Of a stretch of 64,000 nt of DNA, positions 25,225 through 34,990 are shown one piece after another. The stretch's first letter is position 1. Every line of letters starts with the position of its first letter. A program made the position numbers and the translations under genes. This DNA is from Adhaeribacter swui. Its GTDB lineage: Bacteria; Bacteroidota; Bacteroidia; Cytophagales; Hymenobacteraceae. The notes under the pieces were generated by a model. It was not told where the DNA came from. It saw only the letters and a list, made by a program, of their open reading frames with translations, and ran no database searches. The DNA is taken from the NCBI RefSeq assembly GCF_014217805.1, contig NZ_CP055156.1, forward strand, positions 5,710,585 through 5,774,584. Direction: 5' to 3'.

Positions 25225-25231
25225 TACCTTG
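25225..25231 (+). promoter_or_regulatory. Possible -7 box for IPExxxVDY-pyk
   Basis: TACCTTG followed by CAG resembles the TAnnTTTGCA promoters nearby but lacks one T. It lies 14 bp upstream of the chosen ATG. Confidence 0.35.
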
Positions 25232-25245
25232 CAGCAAAATTAAAC

Positions 25246-25674
25246 ATGAAAACAATCTGCCTCGACTTAGATTATGATTACGATTTTGAGCTGTTTGGCC
25301 TTGTTTCTTCCAGCAGAGAACACAAATTAGCCTGGGCGCTCAATAATTATCTAAGAATCAGATTAGTTAAGCAAAAAGACATTTATTTTGATTTTTTAAA
25401 TAAAGGCCGTTTGGTAATTTCTAACTACCTACATTGCACTGAGTGCAGCACTTTCCGGCTTTTACGCAATAAATCTGCGGATTTAAGTACTTTAAAAAAA
25501 CCTTTTTTGGCTCCCGACATAAAAGAGTATGATTACTTGCTGCAAATAAACGGCGAGGTAAATGATAAATGGCGGCAGGAGTTAAACTCCCTTTTTAAAT
25601 TTGTGCCTCTCGTTCAATACGTTAAAAAATTTGACCCGAATACTCTTAAGTTCAAGGAAAACCTGATGTTCTAA
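25246..25674 (+). CDS. IPExxxVDY family protein
   Basis: A 142-residue protein found in Bacteroidota next to pyruvate kinase and opposite the acpP operon, function unknown. The family's namesake motif is recognisable but degenerate: LAPDIKEYDYLLQIN at about 88-102, with APD for IPE and YDY for VDY. The N-terminus has the acidic-aromatic stretch DLDYDYDFELFGL. The frame is open back to about 25150, but ATG 25246 matches the family start and lies just after a TACCTTG box. The stop is one base before the pyk ATG, indicating translational coupling. Confidence 0.8.
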   Translation: MKTICLDLDYDYDFELFGLVSSSREHKLAWALNNYLRIRLVKQKDIYFDFLNKGRLVISNYLHCTECSTFRLLRNKSADLSTLKKPFLAPDIKEYDYLLQINGEVNDKWRQELNSLFKFVPLVQYVKKFDPNTLKFKENLMF

Positions 25675-25675
25675 T

Positions 25676-27106
25676 ATGGAAATAACTTTTAATAAGACCA
25701 GAATTATTGCCACTGTTGGTCCGGCCAGTAACCAGTACAGCATGTTAAAAGCACTTGTTATGGAAGGGGTTGACGTGTTTCGTTTAAATTTTTCGCATGG
25801 CAAACACAGCGACCACCAACAAGTAGTAAATACGGTCCGTCAGATAAATCAGGAACTCGGCACGAATGTTTGTCTGATGCAGGACTTGCAAGGTCCTAAA
25901 ATCCGCTTAGGCGATGTAGAAAACGGCATGGTAACCATTCATGCCGGCGATAAAATAAAATTAGTTTGCGATCATTCGGTAAGTACGGCCACCCGCCTTT
26001 CTACTATTTACCTGGACCTGGCCAAGGACGTGAAGCCCGGCGATGCTATTTTAATTGACGATGGTAAAATCGAGTTAAAAGTTTTAGCTACGGATGGTGA
26101 CAAAGAAGTTGATGTAGAAGTAAAATACGGCGGACCTGTAAAACCACGCAAAGGCATCAATTTGCCGGATACCGCAGTTTCGGCTCCGTCCCTTACGGAA
26201 AAAGACGTGGAGGATCTGCATTTTGGTTTAGATAACGATGTGGAATGGGTAGCTTTATCTTTTGTGCGCCGGGCCGAAGACATTCACGAAATTAAGCGGA
26301 TTATTGCGGAGCGCGGTAAAAAAACCATGGTCATCGCGAAAATTGAAAAACCGGAAGCGATCCGGAATATCGATGAAATTATTGCGGTAACCGATGGTAT
26401 TATGGTTGCCCGGGGCGACTTAGGTGTAGAAATTGCGGCAGAAGAAGTACCGATGCTGCAAAAAATGATGATTGATAAGTGTAACAAAGCGGGCAAACCC
26501 GTAATTGTAGCTACCCAAATGATGGAAAGCATGATTACCAATGCCCGGCCAACCCGCGCCGAAACCAATGACGTGGCGAATGCCGTTCTGGATGGTGCTG
26601 ATGCCGTTATGTTAAGTGCCGAAACTGCCGCGGGATCTTACCCCATAGAGACCGTACGGAGCATGAGCCGCACCTTATCTTCGGTGGAGTCGCAGCCCGG
26701 TGTATTTAACAAGGTAATTAACCTGGCACCTAATGTGCAATCGTTTTACAGCAAAATGGTGGTAGCTAACGCTTGCGCCCTGGCCCGCGATACCAACGCC
26801 AAAGCCATTATTTGCATGACTCGCTCGGGTTACACTGCTTTTCACATTGCCAAGCACCGCCCTAAAGCCAATATTTTTATTTTTACGGATAACCGGCAAT
26901 TGCTGCATCAATTAAATTTAGTTTGGGGTATCCGGGGTTTCTACTACGAAGGCGATCCAAATTCTACCGACGAATTAATTACTGATTTCCGGACCGCATT
27001 AATTCAGAACAATTACTTGCAAAGCGGAGATATTTATATCAATGTAACCAGCATCCCGGTGCGGGAGCGTCGTAGCGCTAACACCATTAAATTAAGTATA
27101 GCTTAA
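25676..27106 (+). CDS. pyk: Pyruvate kinase
   Basis: Converts phosphoenolpyruvate and ADP to pyruvate and ATP, the last step of glycolysis. The 476-residue sequence shows the expected blocks: TRIIATVGPAS, RLNFSHG, QDLQGPKIRLG, the active-site IAKIEKPEAI (lysine) with IMVARGDLGVE, and VIVATQMMESM. The C-terminal allosteric domain (about 350-476) is present. It is coupled to the upstream IPExxxVDY gene and ends in a terminator. Confidence 0.97.
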   Translation: MEITFNKTRIIATVGPASNQYSMLKALVMEGVDVFRLNFSHGKHSDHQQVVNTVRQINQELGTNVCLMQDLQGPKIRLGDVENGMVTIHAGDKIKLVCDHSVSTATRLSTIYLDLAKDVKPGDAILIDDGKIELKVLATDGDKEVDVEVKYGGPVKPRKGINLPDTAVSAPSLTEKDVEDLHFGLDNDVEWVALSFVRRAEDIHEIKRIIAERGKKTMVIAKIEKPEAIRNIDEIIAVTDGIMVARGDLGVEIAAEEVPMLQKMMIDKCNKAGKPVIVATQMMESMITNARPTRAETNDVANAVLDGADAVMLSAETAAGSYPIETVRSMSRTLSSVESQPGVFNKVINLAPNVQSFYSKMVVANACALARDTNAKAIICMTRSGYTAFHIAKHRPKANIFIFTDNRQLLHQLNLVWGIRGFYYEGDPNSTDELITDFRTALIQNNYLQSGDIYINVTSIPVRERRSANTIKLSIA

Positions 27107-27130
27107 CTATTTTTAAAATTTTTATAATCC

Positions 27131-27166
27131 AGCCCGGACATCAGGAGTGTCTGGGCTTTCTTTTTT
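27131..27166 (+). terminator. pyk terminator
   Basis: Stem AGCCCGGACA paired with TGTCTGGGCT (one G-U pair), then a T-rich run, 25 bp after the stop. Confidence 0.85.
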
Positions 27167-27196
27167 ATGATCTTTTTCCGATAAGTCATTAAAGTA

Positions 27197-27385
27197 CACT
27201 ATGGCGTGGATTTACTTCCGTGACTTACAATTATAGTAGTAGATTCTCGTTCGCATAGCTGCGACTTCAGCTTTGATGGCTTAATAGAGTTGTTTCATTT
27301 AAAACAAAAAACTCGCTGAACAACAGAACAGTTTAGCATCTATACTTGCACTTGGCTGAAGCTGTTTGTTACATAGTAGGCTGGC
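27197..27385 (+). repeat. Dispersed repeat, copy 1
   Basis: Three modules shared with 62095-62560 in the same order: a hairpin-forming GGCG-GGATTTACTTCCGTG block, ATTCTCGTTCGCA with CTTTGAT, and an about 80-base block whose translation reads KLAEQQNSLAS. In this copy that frame is interrupted by TGA. It starts 30 bp after the pyk terminator. Confidence 0.65.
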
Positions 27386-27505
27386 AAAATTTAAATTTTT
27401 AAAAATTCTGTTTATTGAATAGCAATCCAACCAATATAACTCTAGTGTTAAATGGTGAGCTTTATTTTGTGTTGGTATATATTTTAAAAATTCAGGCACA
27501 AAAAA

Positions 27506-27530
27506 AAGCCTTACTAAAAGTAAGGCTTAC
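27506..27530 (-). terminator. rpsT terminator
   Basis: On the minus strand AAGCCTTAC pairs with GTAAGGCTT across a four-T loop, followed by a run of T. Confidence 0.88.
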
Positions 27531-27560
27531 AAAATTATAGCTAATAAGATCGCTAATAAA

Positions 27561-27821
27561 TTAAGCAGCAGCTAAGGCATTAATGTGTTTAGCCAACTTA
27601 GATTTGTTATTAGCAGCTTTATTTTTATGAATAATATTACGCTTAGCTAATTTGTCCAGCATAGAAGAAACTTTTTTAAACAGTTCCTGAGCTTCAGCTT
27701 GGTCCGTGGTACCTTTTAACTTCTTAATAAAAGTACGGGTAGTTTTTGCCTGATATCTGTTTAATAAACGTTTAGTCTCGTTTGCTCTAATTCTTTTTAA
27801 TGCCGACTTATGGTTAGCCAT
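27561..27821 (-). CDS. rpsT: Small-subunit ribosomal protein bS20
   Basis: bS20 binds 16S rRNA at the base of the 30S body. The 86-residue product has the standard helical, basic sequence: [23 protein letters not shown] at the start and [19 protein letters not shown] at the end. It is monocistronic, with a well-formed promoter 53-84 bp upstream and its own terminator. Confidence 0.97.
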   Translation of the reverse strand: MANHKSALKRIRANETKRLLNRYQAKTTRTFIKKLKGTTDQAEAQELFKKVSSMLDKLAKRNIIHKNKAANNKSKLAKHINALAAA

Positions 27822-27873
27822 GATTTATTAATATTATTTTTAAATATTTATGTCTATTTACAAATTGAGTGTG

Positions 27874-27905
27874 CAAAGTTAATATGATTTTACTACGATT
27901 CCAAA
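27874..27905 (-). promoter_or_regulatory. rpsT promoter
   Basis: On the minus strand TTTG (27902-27905), a 20-bp spacer and TAACTTTG followed by CA (27874-27881). This is one of the two best matches to the Bacteroidota consensus in the window. Confidence 0.75.
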
Positions 27906-28108
27906 CTTAGTTTATAATTTTCTTGTAAGTTTAAGTTAGTAATCTGTTAACCCAGATAGCACCCGCCTTGTTTTTCCGCTTTTGATTTGGGATGTAATGT
28001 AACCAATTTTAGAACGTAAAGGTTTCCTGTTATAATTGTAGCCCGAAAGCAAGGCCCAAAACAACGTTCTCTGGACAAAAAATTAAAAAAACTCAGCATA
28101 GTATCTTC

Positions 28109-29083
28109 ATGCCAGTAATTGAAAGCTCTTACCGGGCACCCCTTTATTTTTTTAACGGCCATTTACAAACTATTATTCCCAGTTTATTCCGCGAAGTACC
28201 CCAAGTGCACTACCAACGCCAGCGCCTGGATACGCCGGATGGCGATTTCCTGGATTTAGATTGGAGTAAAATTAAAACCGCTACCAACACATTAGTTATT
28301 CTATCGCATGGTTTAGAAGGAGATGCCAACCGGCCCTATATAAAAGGTATGGTTAAGGCCATGAACCAGATCGGCTTTGATGCCTTAGCCTGGAATTTTA
28401 GAAGTTGCAGTGGCGAACCTAACAAGCTGCTCCGTTCGTACCACATGGGCGCAACCGATGATTTAGATTTAGTAGTAAAGCACGTTTTAACGCTTCATCA
28501 ATACCACGAAATATACCTGACTGGTTTTAGCATGGGTGGCAACATTACGCTCAACTACCTGGGGCAACAGCCGGAGCAACTACCTGAACAAATTAAAAAA
28601 GCTGCGGTATTTTCGGTGCCTTGCCATATTAGCAGCGCTTCCCGCAAAATGGCGCAATTTGAAAACCGGATTTACATGCAGCGGTTTTTAAAAAGCTTAC
28701 GCAAAAAACTAATCGATAAAACTTCTTTAATGCCAGCTACCATGAACCTGGACGGCTACCACCGGTTACGTACGTTTCCGGAGTTCGACGAACGTTATAC
28801 CGCGCCTATTCATGGGTTTAAAGACGCGCACGATTATTATACCAAGTGCAGCTCCAAACAATATTTAGCCAACATCCGCGTACCAACGCTGCTCGTAAAC
28901 GCAAAGAATGATCCTTTTTTATCGCCGGAATGCTTTCCGGTAGCAGAGGCACAGGCAAACCCGTACTTTTATCTGGAAATACCTCCAGATGGCGGGCACG
29001 TTGGCTTTGTCGAGAATTACCGGCAGAATAAATATTACTCCGAACGCCGGGCAATCGAATTTTTTAAAAAAGGCTTTAGTTAA
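28109..29083 (+). CDS. YheT-family alpha/beta hydrolase
   Basis: A 324-residue cytoplasmic hydrolase of the YheT/UPF0017 (EMB8/ABHD1-like) group. The N-terminal marker YFFNGHLQTIIPSLFR is characteristic. LSHGLEGDANRPYIKG gives the oxyanion region, LTGFSMGGNITLNYLG the nucleophile elbow with serine, and PPDGGHVGFVENY the C-terminal histidine; an acid in NAKNDPFLSPE completes the triad. Physiological substrate unknown; esterase activity on acylglycerols is suspected for relatives. Its stop codon is one base from that of the convergent MFS gene, with no terminator between them. Confidence 0.9.
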   Translation: MPVIESSYRAPLYFFNGHLQTIIPSLFREVPQVHYQRQRLDTPDGDFLDLDWSKIKTATNTLVILSHGLEGDANRPYIKGMVKAMNQIGFDALAWNFRSCSGEPNKLLRSYHMGATDDLDLVVKHVLTLHQYHEIYLTGFSMGGNITLNYLGQQPEQLPEQIKKAAVFSVPCHISSASRKMAQFENRIYMQRFLKSLRKKLIDKTSLMPATMNLDGYHRLRTFPEFDERYTAPIHGFKDAHDYYTKCSSKQYLANIRVPTLLVNAKNDPFLSPECFPVAEAQANPYFYLEIPPDGGHVGFVENYRQNKYYSERRAIEFFKKGFS

Positions 29084-29084
29084 A

Positions 29085-30461
29085 CTATACTGCCATTGGA
29101 TCTTTGCTATCGCGCACGTACAAAACCGAAAGGGCAGCACAAAACATAAAAATACCCGCCAATACGATGGTATAAATGGCCTGACCATGGAATAGCTGCT
29201 TCACCATAATGCCACTGAAAAGGCCGTTTACAATTTGCGGGAAGGTGATAAAAAAATTAAAAATCCCCATGTAAACGCCCATCTTTTTAGCCGGGATGGA
29301 GCCGGACAAAATAGCGTAAGGCATAGCTAAAATACTGCCCCAGGCCAGCCCTACTCCTACCATGGCGAGTATAAGTAACTTAGGATCTTGAATAAAATAG
29401 ATAGATAACAAGCCTAATCCGCCGGCAGTTAACGAAAGGGCGTGGGCCGTTTTGCGACTGGTTGCCCGCACGACCGTAGGAAGAAACAAAGCGTAAATGG
29501 CGGAAACACCGTTATAAATACCAAATAAAATGCCTACCCAATTACCGGCATCGGCATATTGGGTGGAGGCAGTATCGTTGGGTAAAATGTGGTAAACGTG
29601 CTGGGCTACTGCCGGAGTAGCATAAACCCACATCGAAAATAAAGCAAACCAGCTAAAAAATTGCACCAGACCTAACTGCCGCATGGTAACGGGCATTTTT
29701 GAAAAATCGGTAAAAATAGCGGATAAACCTTTGGGTTCTTCGGTAGCCTCGTGGGGATGAAATTGCGCGTGTTCTGCTGGCGCGTATTCCTTGGTAGAAA
29801 TTACCGTCCAGAGAATAGAACCGATTAAAATAATAGCTCCGGTATAAAAAGAATAAACCACATTATCGGGTACCTGGCCGGGCAACGCAGTTTTGGATAT
29901 ACCTAACCATTCGGCTAAAATATACGGCAACGACGAACCTAATACCGCCCCTACTCCAATTAAAAAGGTTTGCACCGAAAAACCATCACTTCGTTGATCA
30001 TCCGGTAAGTTATCAGCTACTAACGCCCGGAATGGCTCCATCGCCACATTAAAAGATGCGTCCATAATCATCAGCATACCGGCACCAATAATGATGGGTG
30101 GTATCATAGCGGCCAGCACGGCCGAGTTAGGCATAATGATTAATGCCAGGGCTGATAACAGAGCACCCGTTAAAAAGTACGGCCGCCGGCGCCCCAAACG
30201 GTTCCAGGTACGGTCGGAGTAATGACCAACAATGGGCTGCACCACCATACCGGTAATGGGAGCCGCCAGCCAGAATAACGATAAATGCTCTACATCGGCC
30301 CCAAAGGTTTGCAGAATGCGGGAAGCATTGCCATTTTGCAGGGCAAACCCGAACTGAATTCCTAAGAAGCCAAAACTCATATTAAATATTTGCCAAAAAT
30401 TTAAGCGCGGCTTCGCTAAAGCGGTTCTGGAAGTAGAAGCGGGTGGAGACAGGGATGCCAT
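29085..30461 (-). CDS. MFS sugar transporter (SLC45/maltose-type)
   Basis: A 458-residue carrier with about 12 transmembrane helices. The sequence IFNMSFGFLGIQFGFALQNGN and the motif GHYSDRTWNRLGRRRPYFL in the second loop are typical of the SLC45-like sugar:proton symporters found beside maltose or sucrose genes in Bacteroidota. It is last in a minus-strand group with GH13, GH65 and beta-phosphoglucomutase genes, so a maltose- or trehalose-like substrate is inferred. An AACCGGTT palindrome (30505-30512) sits 44 bp upstream of the start and could be an operator. A run of charged residues around 225-245 forms the central loop. Confidence 0.85.
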   Translation of the reverse strand: MASLSPPASTSRTALAKPRLNFWQIFNMSFGFLGIQFGFALQNGNASRILQTFGADVEHLSLFWLAAPITGMVVQPIVGHYSDRTWNRLGRRRPYFLTGALLSALALIIMPNSAVLAAMIPPIIIGAGMLMIMDASFNVAMEPFRALVADNLPDDQRSDGFSVQTFLIGVGAVLGSSLPYILAEWLGISKTALPGQVPDNVVYSFYTGAIILIGSILWTVISTKEYAPAEHAQFHPHEATEEPKGLSAIFTDFSKMPVTMRQLGLVQFFSWFALFSMWVYATPAVAQHVYHILPNDTASTQYADAGNWVGILFGIYNGVSAIYALFLPTVVRATSRKTAHALSLTAGGLGLLSIYFIQDPKLLILAMVGVGLAWGSILAMPYAILSGSIPAKKMGVYMGIFNFFITFPQIVNGLFSGIMVKQLFHGQAIYTIVLAGIFMFCAALSVLYVRDSKDPMAV

Positions 30462-30641
30462 TTGTTTGGTTTGAGTAATTGAAACTACATCTTAGATAAG
30501 ATTAAACCGGTTAAATTAAGACAGTTAGGTCTTTCGGTCAGAACCAGGTTAATCTTTCTATAAGATATTGATAAATTTTCATCTTCCGATGCAATGGCCC
30601 TAATTTTACTTTCAGGATACTACTCTACCAACCCCAGTTTT

Positions 30642-32375
30642 TTAAAATTCCAGTATCCAGGCATCGGTTGGGGCAATGTTGATAGGTATGCCGGCTTGAA
30701 TATCTGTTATAAAAATAGATCCACCCGTTAGCAGATTTTTTAAATTTACTTCCTTCTTCACTGCAATTTGTAACTCGTTAAATAACTCCGCTGGCAAATG
30801 CAGGATAGTGGCTAAGGGGTGATAGCGGTCGAAGTTGGCAACAATTAAAATGCGTTGGTTAGTAGTATACCGCAGATAAGCGTACTGCTTGTGCGAGAAA
30901 CCAGGCAGATTGGCTAACTCGTAAAACTGACCAGCGCGAATTGCTTCGTTCTGCCGGGTAACTGTTAAAAGTTGCTGGTAAAAAGCCCGTAAATTTCTTT
31001 GCTCCTCGTTTAGATGTCCGCCGTCGAAAAGGCCATGGTTCATCCATTTTTGGTGCTCCGGAACGCCCCAGTAATCGAATATAGTGGTGCGGTTATCTTC
31101 GCCGCTAAACCCTTCGTTGCCTGCTCCGGGTTCGCCTACTTCCTGACCAAAATAGATCATAACGGGACCCGAAGACAAAGTAGCCGAGATAAGCATGGCC
31201 GGTTTCACCAACCAAGGATTACCCGCAAAGCCTGCCGAAGCAATGCGTTCTTCATCGTGGTTTTCCAGAAAACGTACCATGCGCGAAGAAAAGCCGCGGC
31301 TTTCCTGGCTCCACACATGCGTAATATCTTTCACGTTCCCGTTCCACTCGTCCCGGATTAACCTTTTTAAACCATCGTATAAACCTACTTTATCGTACAA
31401 AAAATCAAACTTACCGGTGGTAAAATACCTGTGATATTCCTGTGGATTATAAGCTTCGGCAATAAAAATAAGATCGGGATTAATTTTCTTTATTGCCGGA
31501 ATAACCCAGTTCCAGAACTCCACCGGCACCATTTCGGCCATATCGCAACGGAAACCATCTACTTCTTTATGAGCCCAAAACTCCAGAATATCCCGCATCT
31601 TAAGCCAAACCGGCGGCACCGGGTCGAAGTAAGTTTTGCGATGATCCAGATAATCTACTCCGTAATTTAATTTAATGGTTTCGTACCAATCGTGGATGCC
31701 GGGCGTAGCCGAAAATACATCGTTGCCGGTAGCTTTAGCCGGAAACTCATCGAAATGCCCATCTTTTAACGGATTTTTATATTCCGGCCCGCCCGCATTA
31801 ACGCCTGCTGGCACCACAAACTGTTGATGCGGTATGTAATAAAAATCATTATGGGGGCTAAAAGCCAAGTTGGTATTATCGTGCGCGCCAAAATCCATTA
31901 CTCCGGTTGGTTTTGCATCGGAGTTATAAGTACGGGCTACGTGGTTGGGCACAAAATCAATAATCACTTTTAACTGGTGCTGGTGGGTGCGACGAACCAG
32001 GGCTTCGAACTCGGCCATGCGGTTTTCAACATCCACGGCTAAGTCCGGGGCTACATCGTAATAATCTTTAATGGCATACGGCGAACCGGCAATGCCTTTT
32101 ACAATATCCGGGTCGTCGGGTTTAATGCCGTAGGCGGAGTAGTCCGTCATAGTGGCGTGCTCCAATACGCCGGTGTACCAGATGTGAGTAGCACCTAATT
32201 TTTTAATTTCACTTAAAGCTATGTCAGTAATGTCGTTAAACTTACCCACGCCGTTTTCATCGCGCGAGCCGTAGTGTTTGTTGGTGGTTTTGGTATTGCC
32301 GAACAAGCGCACCAAAAGCTGGTAAATAATAAATTTATTGTCAACGATCGTTTCTTCGGTGGTATTATAATTCAT
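30642..32375 (-). CDS. GH13 alpha-amylase-family enzyme, cytoplasmic
   Basis: A 577-residue glycoside hydrolase family 13 protein. The conserved regions are in order: VIIDFVPNHV (138-146), GFRCDMAEMV with nucleophile D278, LIFIAEAYN with acid/base E307, and FLENHDEERIAS with D374. No signal peptide is present, unlike SusG-type amylases, so it acts inside the cell on imported oligosaccharides. It may shorten maltodextrins or transfer glucosyl units for the GH65 enzyme next door. The exact specificity (amylase, alpha-glucosidase, transferase) cannot be told. It lies 95 bp downstream of the GH65 gene. Confidence 0.85.
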   Translation of the reverse strand: MNYNTTEETIVDNKFIIYQLLVRLFGNTKTTNKHYGSRDENGVGKFNDITDIALSEIKKLGATHIWYTGVLEHATMTDYSAYGIKPDDPDIVKGIAGSPYAIKDYYDVAPDLAVDVENRMAEFEALVRRTHQHQLKVIIDFVPNHVARTYNSDAKPTGVMDFGAHDNTNLAFSPHNDFYYIPHQQFVVPAGVNAGGPEYKNPLKDGHFDEFPAKATGNDVFSATPGIHDWYETIKLNYGVDYLDHRKTYFDPVPPVWLKMRDILEFWAHKEVDGFRCDMAEMVPVEFWNWVIPAIKKINPDLIFIAEAYNPQEYHRYFTTGKFDFLYDKVGLYDGLKRLIRDEWNGNVKDITHVWSQESRGFSSRMVRFLENHDEERIASAGFAGNPWLVKPAMLISATLSSGPVMIYFGQEVGEPGAGNEGFSGEDNRTTIFDYWGVPEHQKWMNHGLFDGGHLNEEQRNLRAFYQQLLTVTRQNEAIRAGQFYELANLPGFSHKQYAYLRYTTNQRILIVANFDRYHPLATILHLPAELFNELQIAVKKEVNLKNLLTGGSIFITDIQAGIPINIAPTDAWILEF

Positions 32376-32470
32376 AGTTTATCAGGTGCCATTAGCAATA
32401 CGCGCCAGCAAAAGCAAAATGCCTTTTATATAACTGGTACCGGGGCTTTTGATTAGATTTTTTAATTTTT

Positions 32471-34798
32471 TTAATTTGGCGCAGCCTCGTTGGGGTTTAT
32501 TAAAACGGAAGCATTTGCCTGAATGTCATAAGATTTATCGTAAACCCGGAGCGCAATAGCTCTACCGGAAAAATTAGTTAATAAAACCCCTTCCTGGCTG
32601 ATTTCAACATTTAGTATAGCTCCCCGGAACCGGATTTTAAAAGAAAAAGATTGCCACTTGGCCGGTAGAAAAGGATTAAAATGTAGCTGATTATTTCGGA
32701 CCCGCATGCCGCCAAAACCTTCTACCACGCTCATCCAGGTGCCCGCCATGGAGGTAGTATGGCAACCATCTTCGGTGTCGTTGTTGTAATCATCCAGGTC
32801 CAGGCGAGAGGTACGCAGGTAAAACTGGTAAGCCCGTTCTTCGTCGCCGAGTTTGGCCGCCAGAATGGCGTGCACGCAGGGCGATAAAGAACTTTCGTGC
32901 ACGGTGCGGGGCTCGTAAAAATCAAAATTCCGGCGAATAGTTTCTAAATCAAACCGGTCTTCCAGAAAATACATGCCTTGCAATACATCGGCTTGCTTAA
33001 TAAACGGCGACCGCAAAATTCGGTCCCAGCTCCATTTCTGATTAAGTGGCCGGTTGGCGGGTTTTAAATCTTTTACCAGAATATTTTCCTTGTCTAAATA
33101 ACCGTCTTGCTGCAGAAAAATTCCTTGCTCTTTATCCTCGGGCAAATACATATTTTTTAAAATATGCTGCCATTTTGTGGTTTCTGGTTCTTCCTGAAAG
33201 TTAGTACGCTGCACCAGCCCAGCGTAATCATCCGGAGAATTAGCTTTTACCTGCGTAATTACCTCTAACGCATATTCTAAACACCACAAAGCCATGGTGT
33301 TGGTGTACCAGTTGTTGTTTACGTTGTTTTCGTACTCATTCGGGCCGGTTACGCCCAACATCACGTACTGTTGTTTGGCTTTGCTCCAGTTTACCCGCTG
33401 TGCCCAAAACCGGGCAATGCCAATCAGTACTTCCAGGCCGTACTCCTTTAAATAGGCGCTATCTTGGGTATATTGTACGTATCTATAAATAGCAAAAGCA
33501 ATAGCGGCATTCCGGTGAATTTCTTCGAAGGTAATTTCCCATTCGTTGTGGCATTCCTCGCCGTTGATGGTAACCATAGGATAAAGCGCTGCGCCGTTGG
33601 TAAAGCCTAGCTTTTCGGCATTTTCAATGGCTTTTTGCAGGTGTTTGTAGCGGTAAATAAGCAAGTTACGCGTAACCTGCGGATCGGCTGTGGCCAGGTA
33701 AAAAGGTACACAATACGCTTCGGTGTCCCAGTAAGTGGTACCGCCGTATTTTTCGCCGGTAAAGCCTTTTGGTCCAATGTTCAGGCGGGCATCTTCGCCG
33801 GTATAAGTTTGGTTTAGTTGAAATATATTAAACCGGATGCCTTGCTGCGCCGCCGCATCGCCGGTAATGACAATATCACTTTCTTCCCACTTAGCGGCCC
33901 AGGCCTGGGCTTGCTCTTGCAGCATTTGGTTATAACCTTTGCGGGTTATTTTTTGAATCAATGCCCGGCAATGCTCCAGTAGTTTGTCTTTTGGGTAATT
34001 TTCGGAAGATAAGTTAGCGGCAAATTTAAAAATAGTAGTTTCCTGGTTTTGCTCTACGGGCACGGTAACCCGGCTAGCCACGTACTTTTCGCGTTGGATT
34101 GGTTCTGCAGACAGCGCCAAAGGTTGGTCGTTTTGGTACACCTGAAACTGCATACCGGTGCATACTTCAAAAGCCGTTTTCTTTGTCCGGAGGGTAATAT
34201 AAGCGCTATCCTGATATACTTTTTTCGTTACTTCATCCCAGAACTTTTCGTCGTAGTTGGCATCCTGGTTTTTTATGTCGCCATCAATCGCCAGGGTTAA
34301 GGTAAGCTCCCCGGAAAAGTTGAGCGGAGTAATTTGGTAGCAAATAGCGCCGGCTTCATCGTCGGAGATGCTGCAAAAACGTTGGGCGTTTACTTTTACT
34401 TGTTTGCCGCTGGGGAGCTCGGCAGTAAAAGTACGTTGCAAATAGCCTTCCCGCATATTCAGCATCCGCCGGAAATCGGTTACTTGGGCGGTGTGTAAAT
34501 TTAAAGTTTCGCCGGCAATATTTACGTCGATGCTGATCCAGTTGGCGGCATTCAGTACTTTGGCAAAGTATTCGGGGTAGCCGTTTTTCCACCAGCCCAC
34601 CCGGGTTTTATCGGGGTAATAAACGCCGGCCACGTAGTTGCCCAACAGCGTTTCACCAGAATAAGCCTCTTCGAAGTTGGCCCGCTGACCCATTCGGCCG
34701 TTTCCCAAACTAAAAATGCTTTCGGATATTTTATTCAGGTGCGGGTCAAAACCTTCCTCAATAATATTCCACTCATCGGTTTTAATATAATTTTTCAT
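32471..34798 (-). CDS. GH65 disaccharide phosphorylase, maltose phosphorylase-like
   Basis: A 775-residue GH65 enzyme that would split an alpha-glucoside with inorganic phosphate to beta-glucose-1-phosphate and glucose. The N-terminal beta-sandwich (about 10-270) precedes the (alpha/alpha)6 barrel. The catalytic acid E488 is in TGPNEYEN, and the phosphate-binding HESSLSP is at 634-640. KYGGTTYWDTEAYC around 350-363 is a family hallmark. The next genes (beta-phosphoglucomutase upstream, GH13 and MFS downstream) form a complete phosphorolytic route. Maltose is the likeliest substrate, but trehalose and kojibiose phosphorylases share this fold. Confidence 0.9.
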   Translation of the reverse strand: MKNYIKTDEWNIIEEGFDPHLNKISESIFSLGNGRMGQRANFEEAYSGETLLGNYVAGVYYPDKTRVGWWKNGYPEYFAKVLNAANWISIDVNIAGETLNLHTAQVTDFRRMLNMREGYLQRTFTAELPSGKQVKVNAQRFCSISDDEAGAICYQITPLNFSGELTLTLAIDGDIKNQDANYDEKFWDEVTKKVYQDSAYITLRTKKTAFEVCTGMQFQVYQNDQPLALSAEPIQREKYVASRVTVPVEQNQETTIFKFAANLSSENYPKDKLLEHCRALIQKITRKGYNQMLQEQAQAWAAKWEESDIVITGDAAAQQGIRFNIFQLNQTYTGEDARLNIGPKGFTGEKYGGTTYWDTEAYCVPFYLATADPQVTRNLLIYRYKHLQKAIENAEKLGFTNGAALYPMVTINGEECHNEWEITFEEIHRNAAIAFAIYRYVQYTQDSAYLKEYGLEVLIGIARFWAQRVNWSKAKQQYVMLGVTGPNEYENNVNNNWYTNTMALWCLEYALEVITQVKANSPDDYAGLVQRTNFQEEPETTKWQHILKNMYLPEDKEQGIFLQQDGYLDKENILVKDLKPANRPLNQKWSWDRILRSPFIKQADVLQGMYFLEDRFDLETIRRNFDFYEPRTVHESSLSPCVHAILAAKLGDEERAYQFYLRTSRLDLDDYNNDTEDGCHTTSMAGTWMSVVEGFGGMRVRNNQLHFNPFLPAKWQSFSFKIRFRGAILNVEISQEGVLLTNFSGRAIALRVYDKSYDIQANASVLINPNEAAPN

Positions 34799-34990
34799 GC
34801 TGTTTTGCTGATAGGTTTACCGGAACTTAGATTGATTGAACCGAAATTTTTAAATTTTTTAATTTCCGGAGTGCTATTACTGATTTATGCCGAAGCTTTT
34901 GATTTGAGTGCGGCCGTTCAGCCAGGATAAATTTTAAAAAATTGCTTTCGCCGCTGCGTTTTTGTAAGTTAAATTACACTTATCCTGGTA

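Larger units (their letters stand above)
27107..27560. other. Intergenic region pyk-rpsT
   Basis: The 454-bp gap holds the pyk terminator (27131-27166), a copy of the dispersed repeat (27197-27385) and the rpsT terminator (27506-27530). A 66-codon minus-strand frame (27299-27499) crosses the repeat but looks non-coding. Confidence 0.6.

Noticed and set aside
27299-27499. 66-codon minus-strand frame before rpsT
   Set aside because: Overlaps repeat copy 1 and the terminator region; no coding signal.
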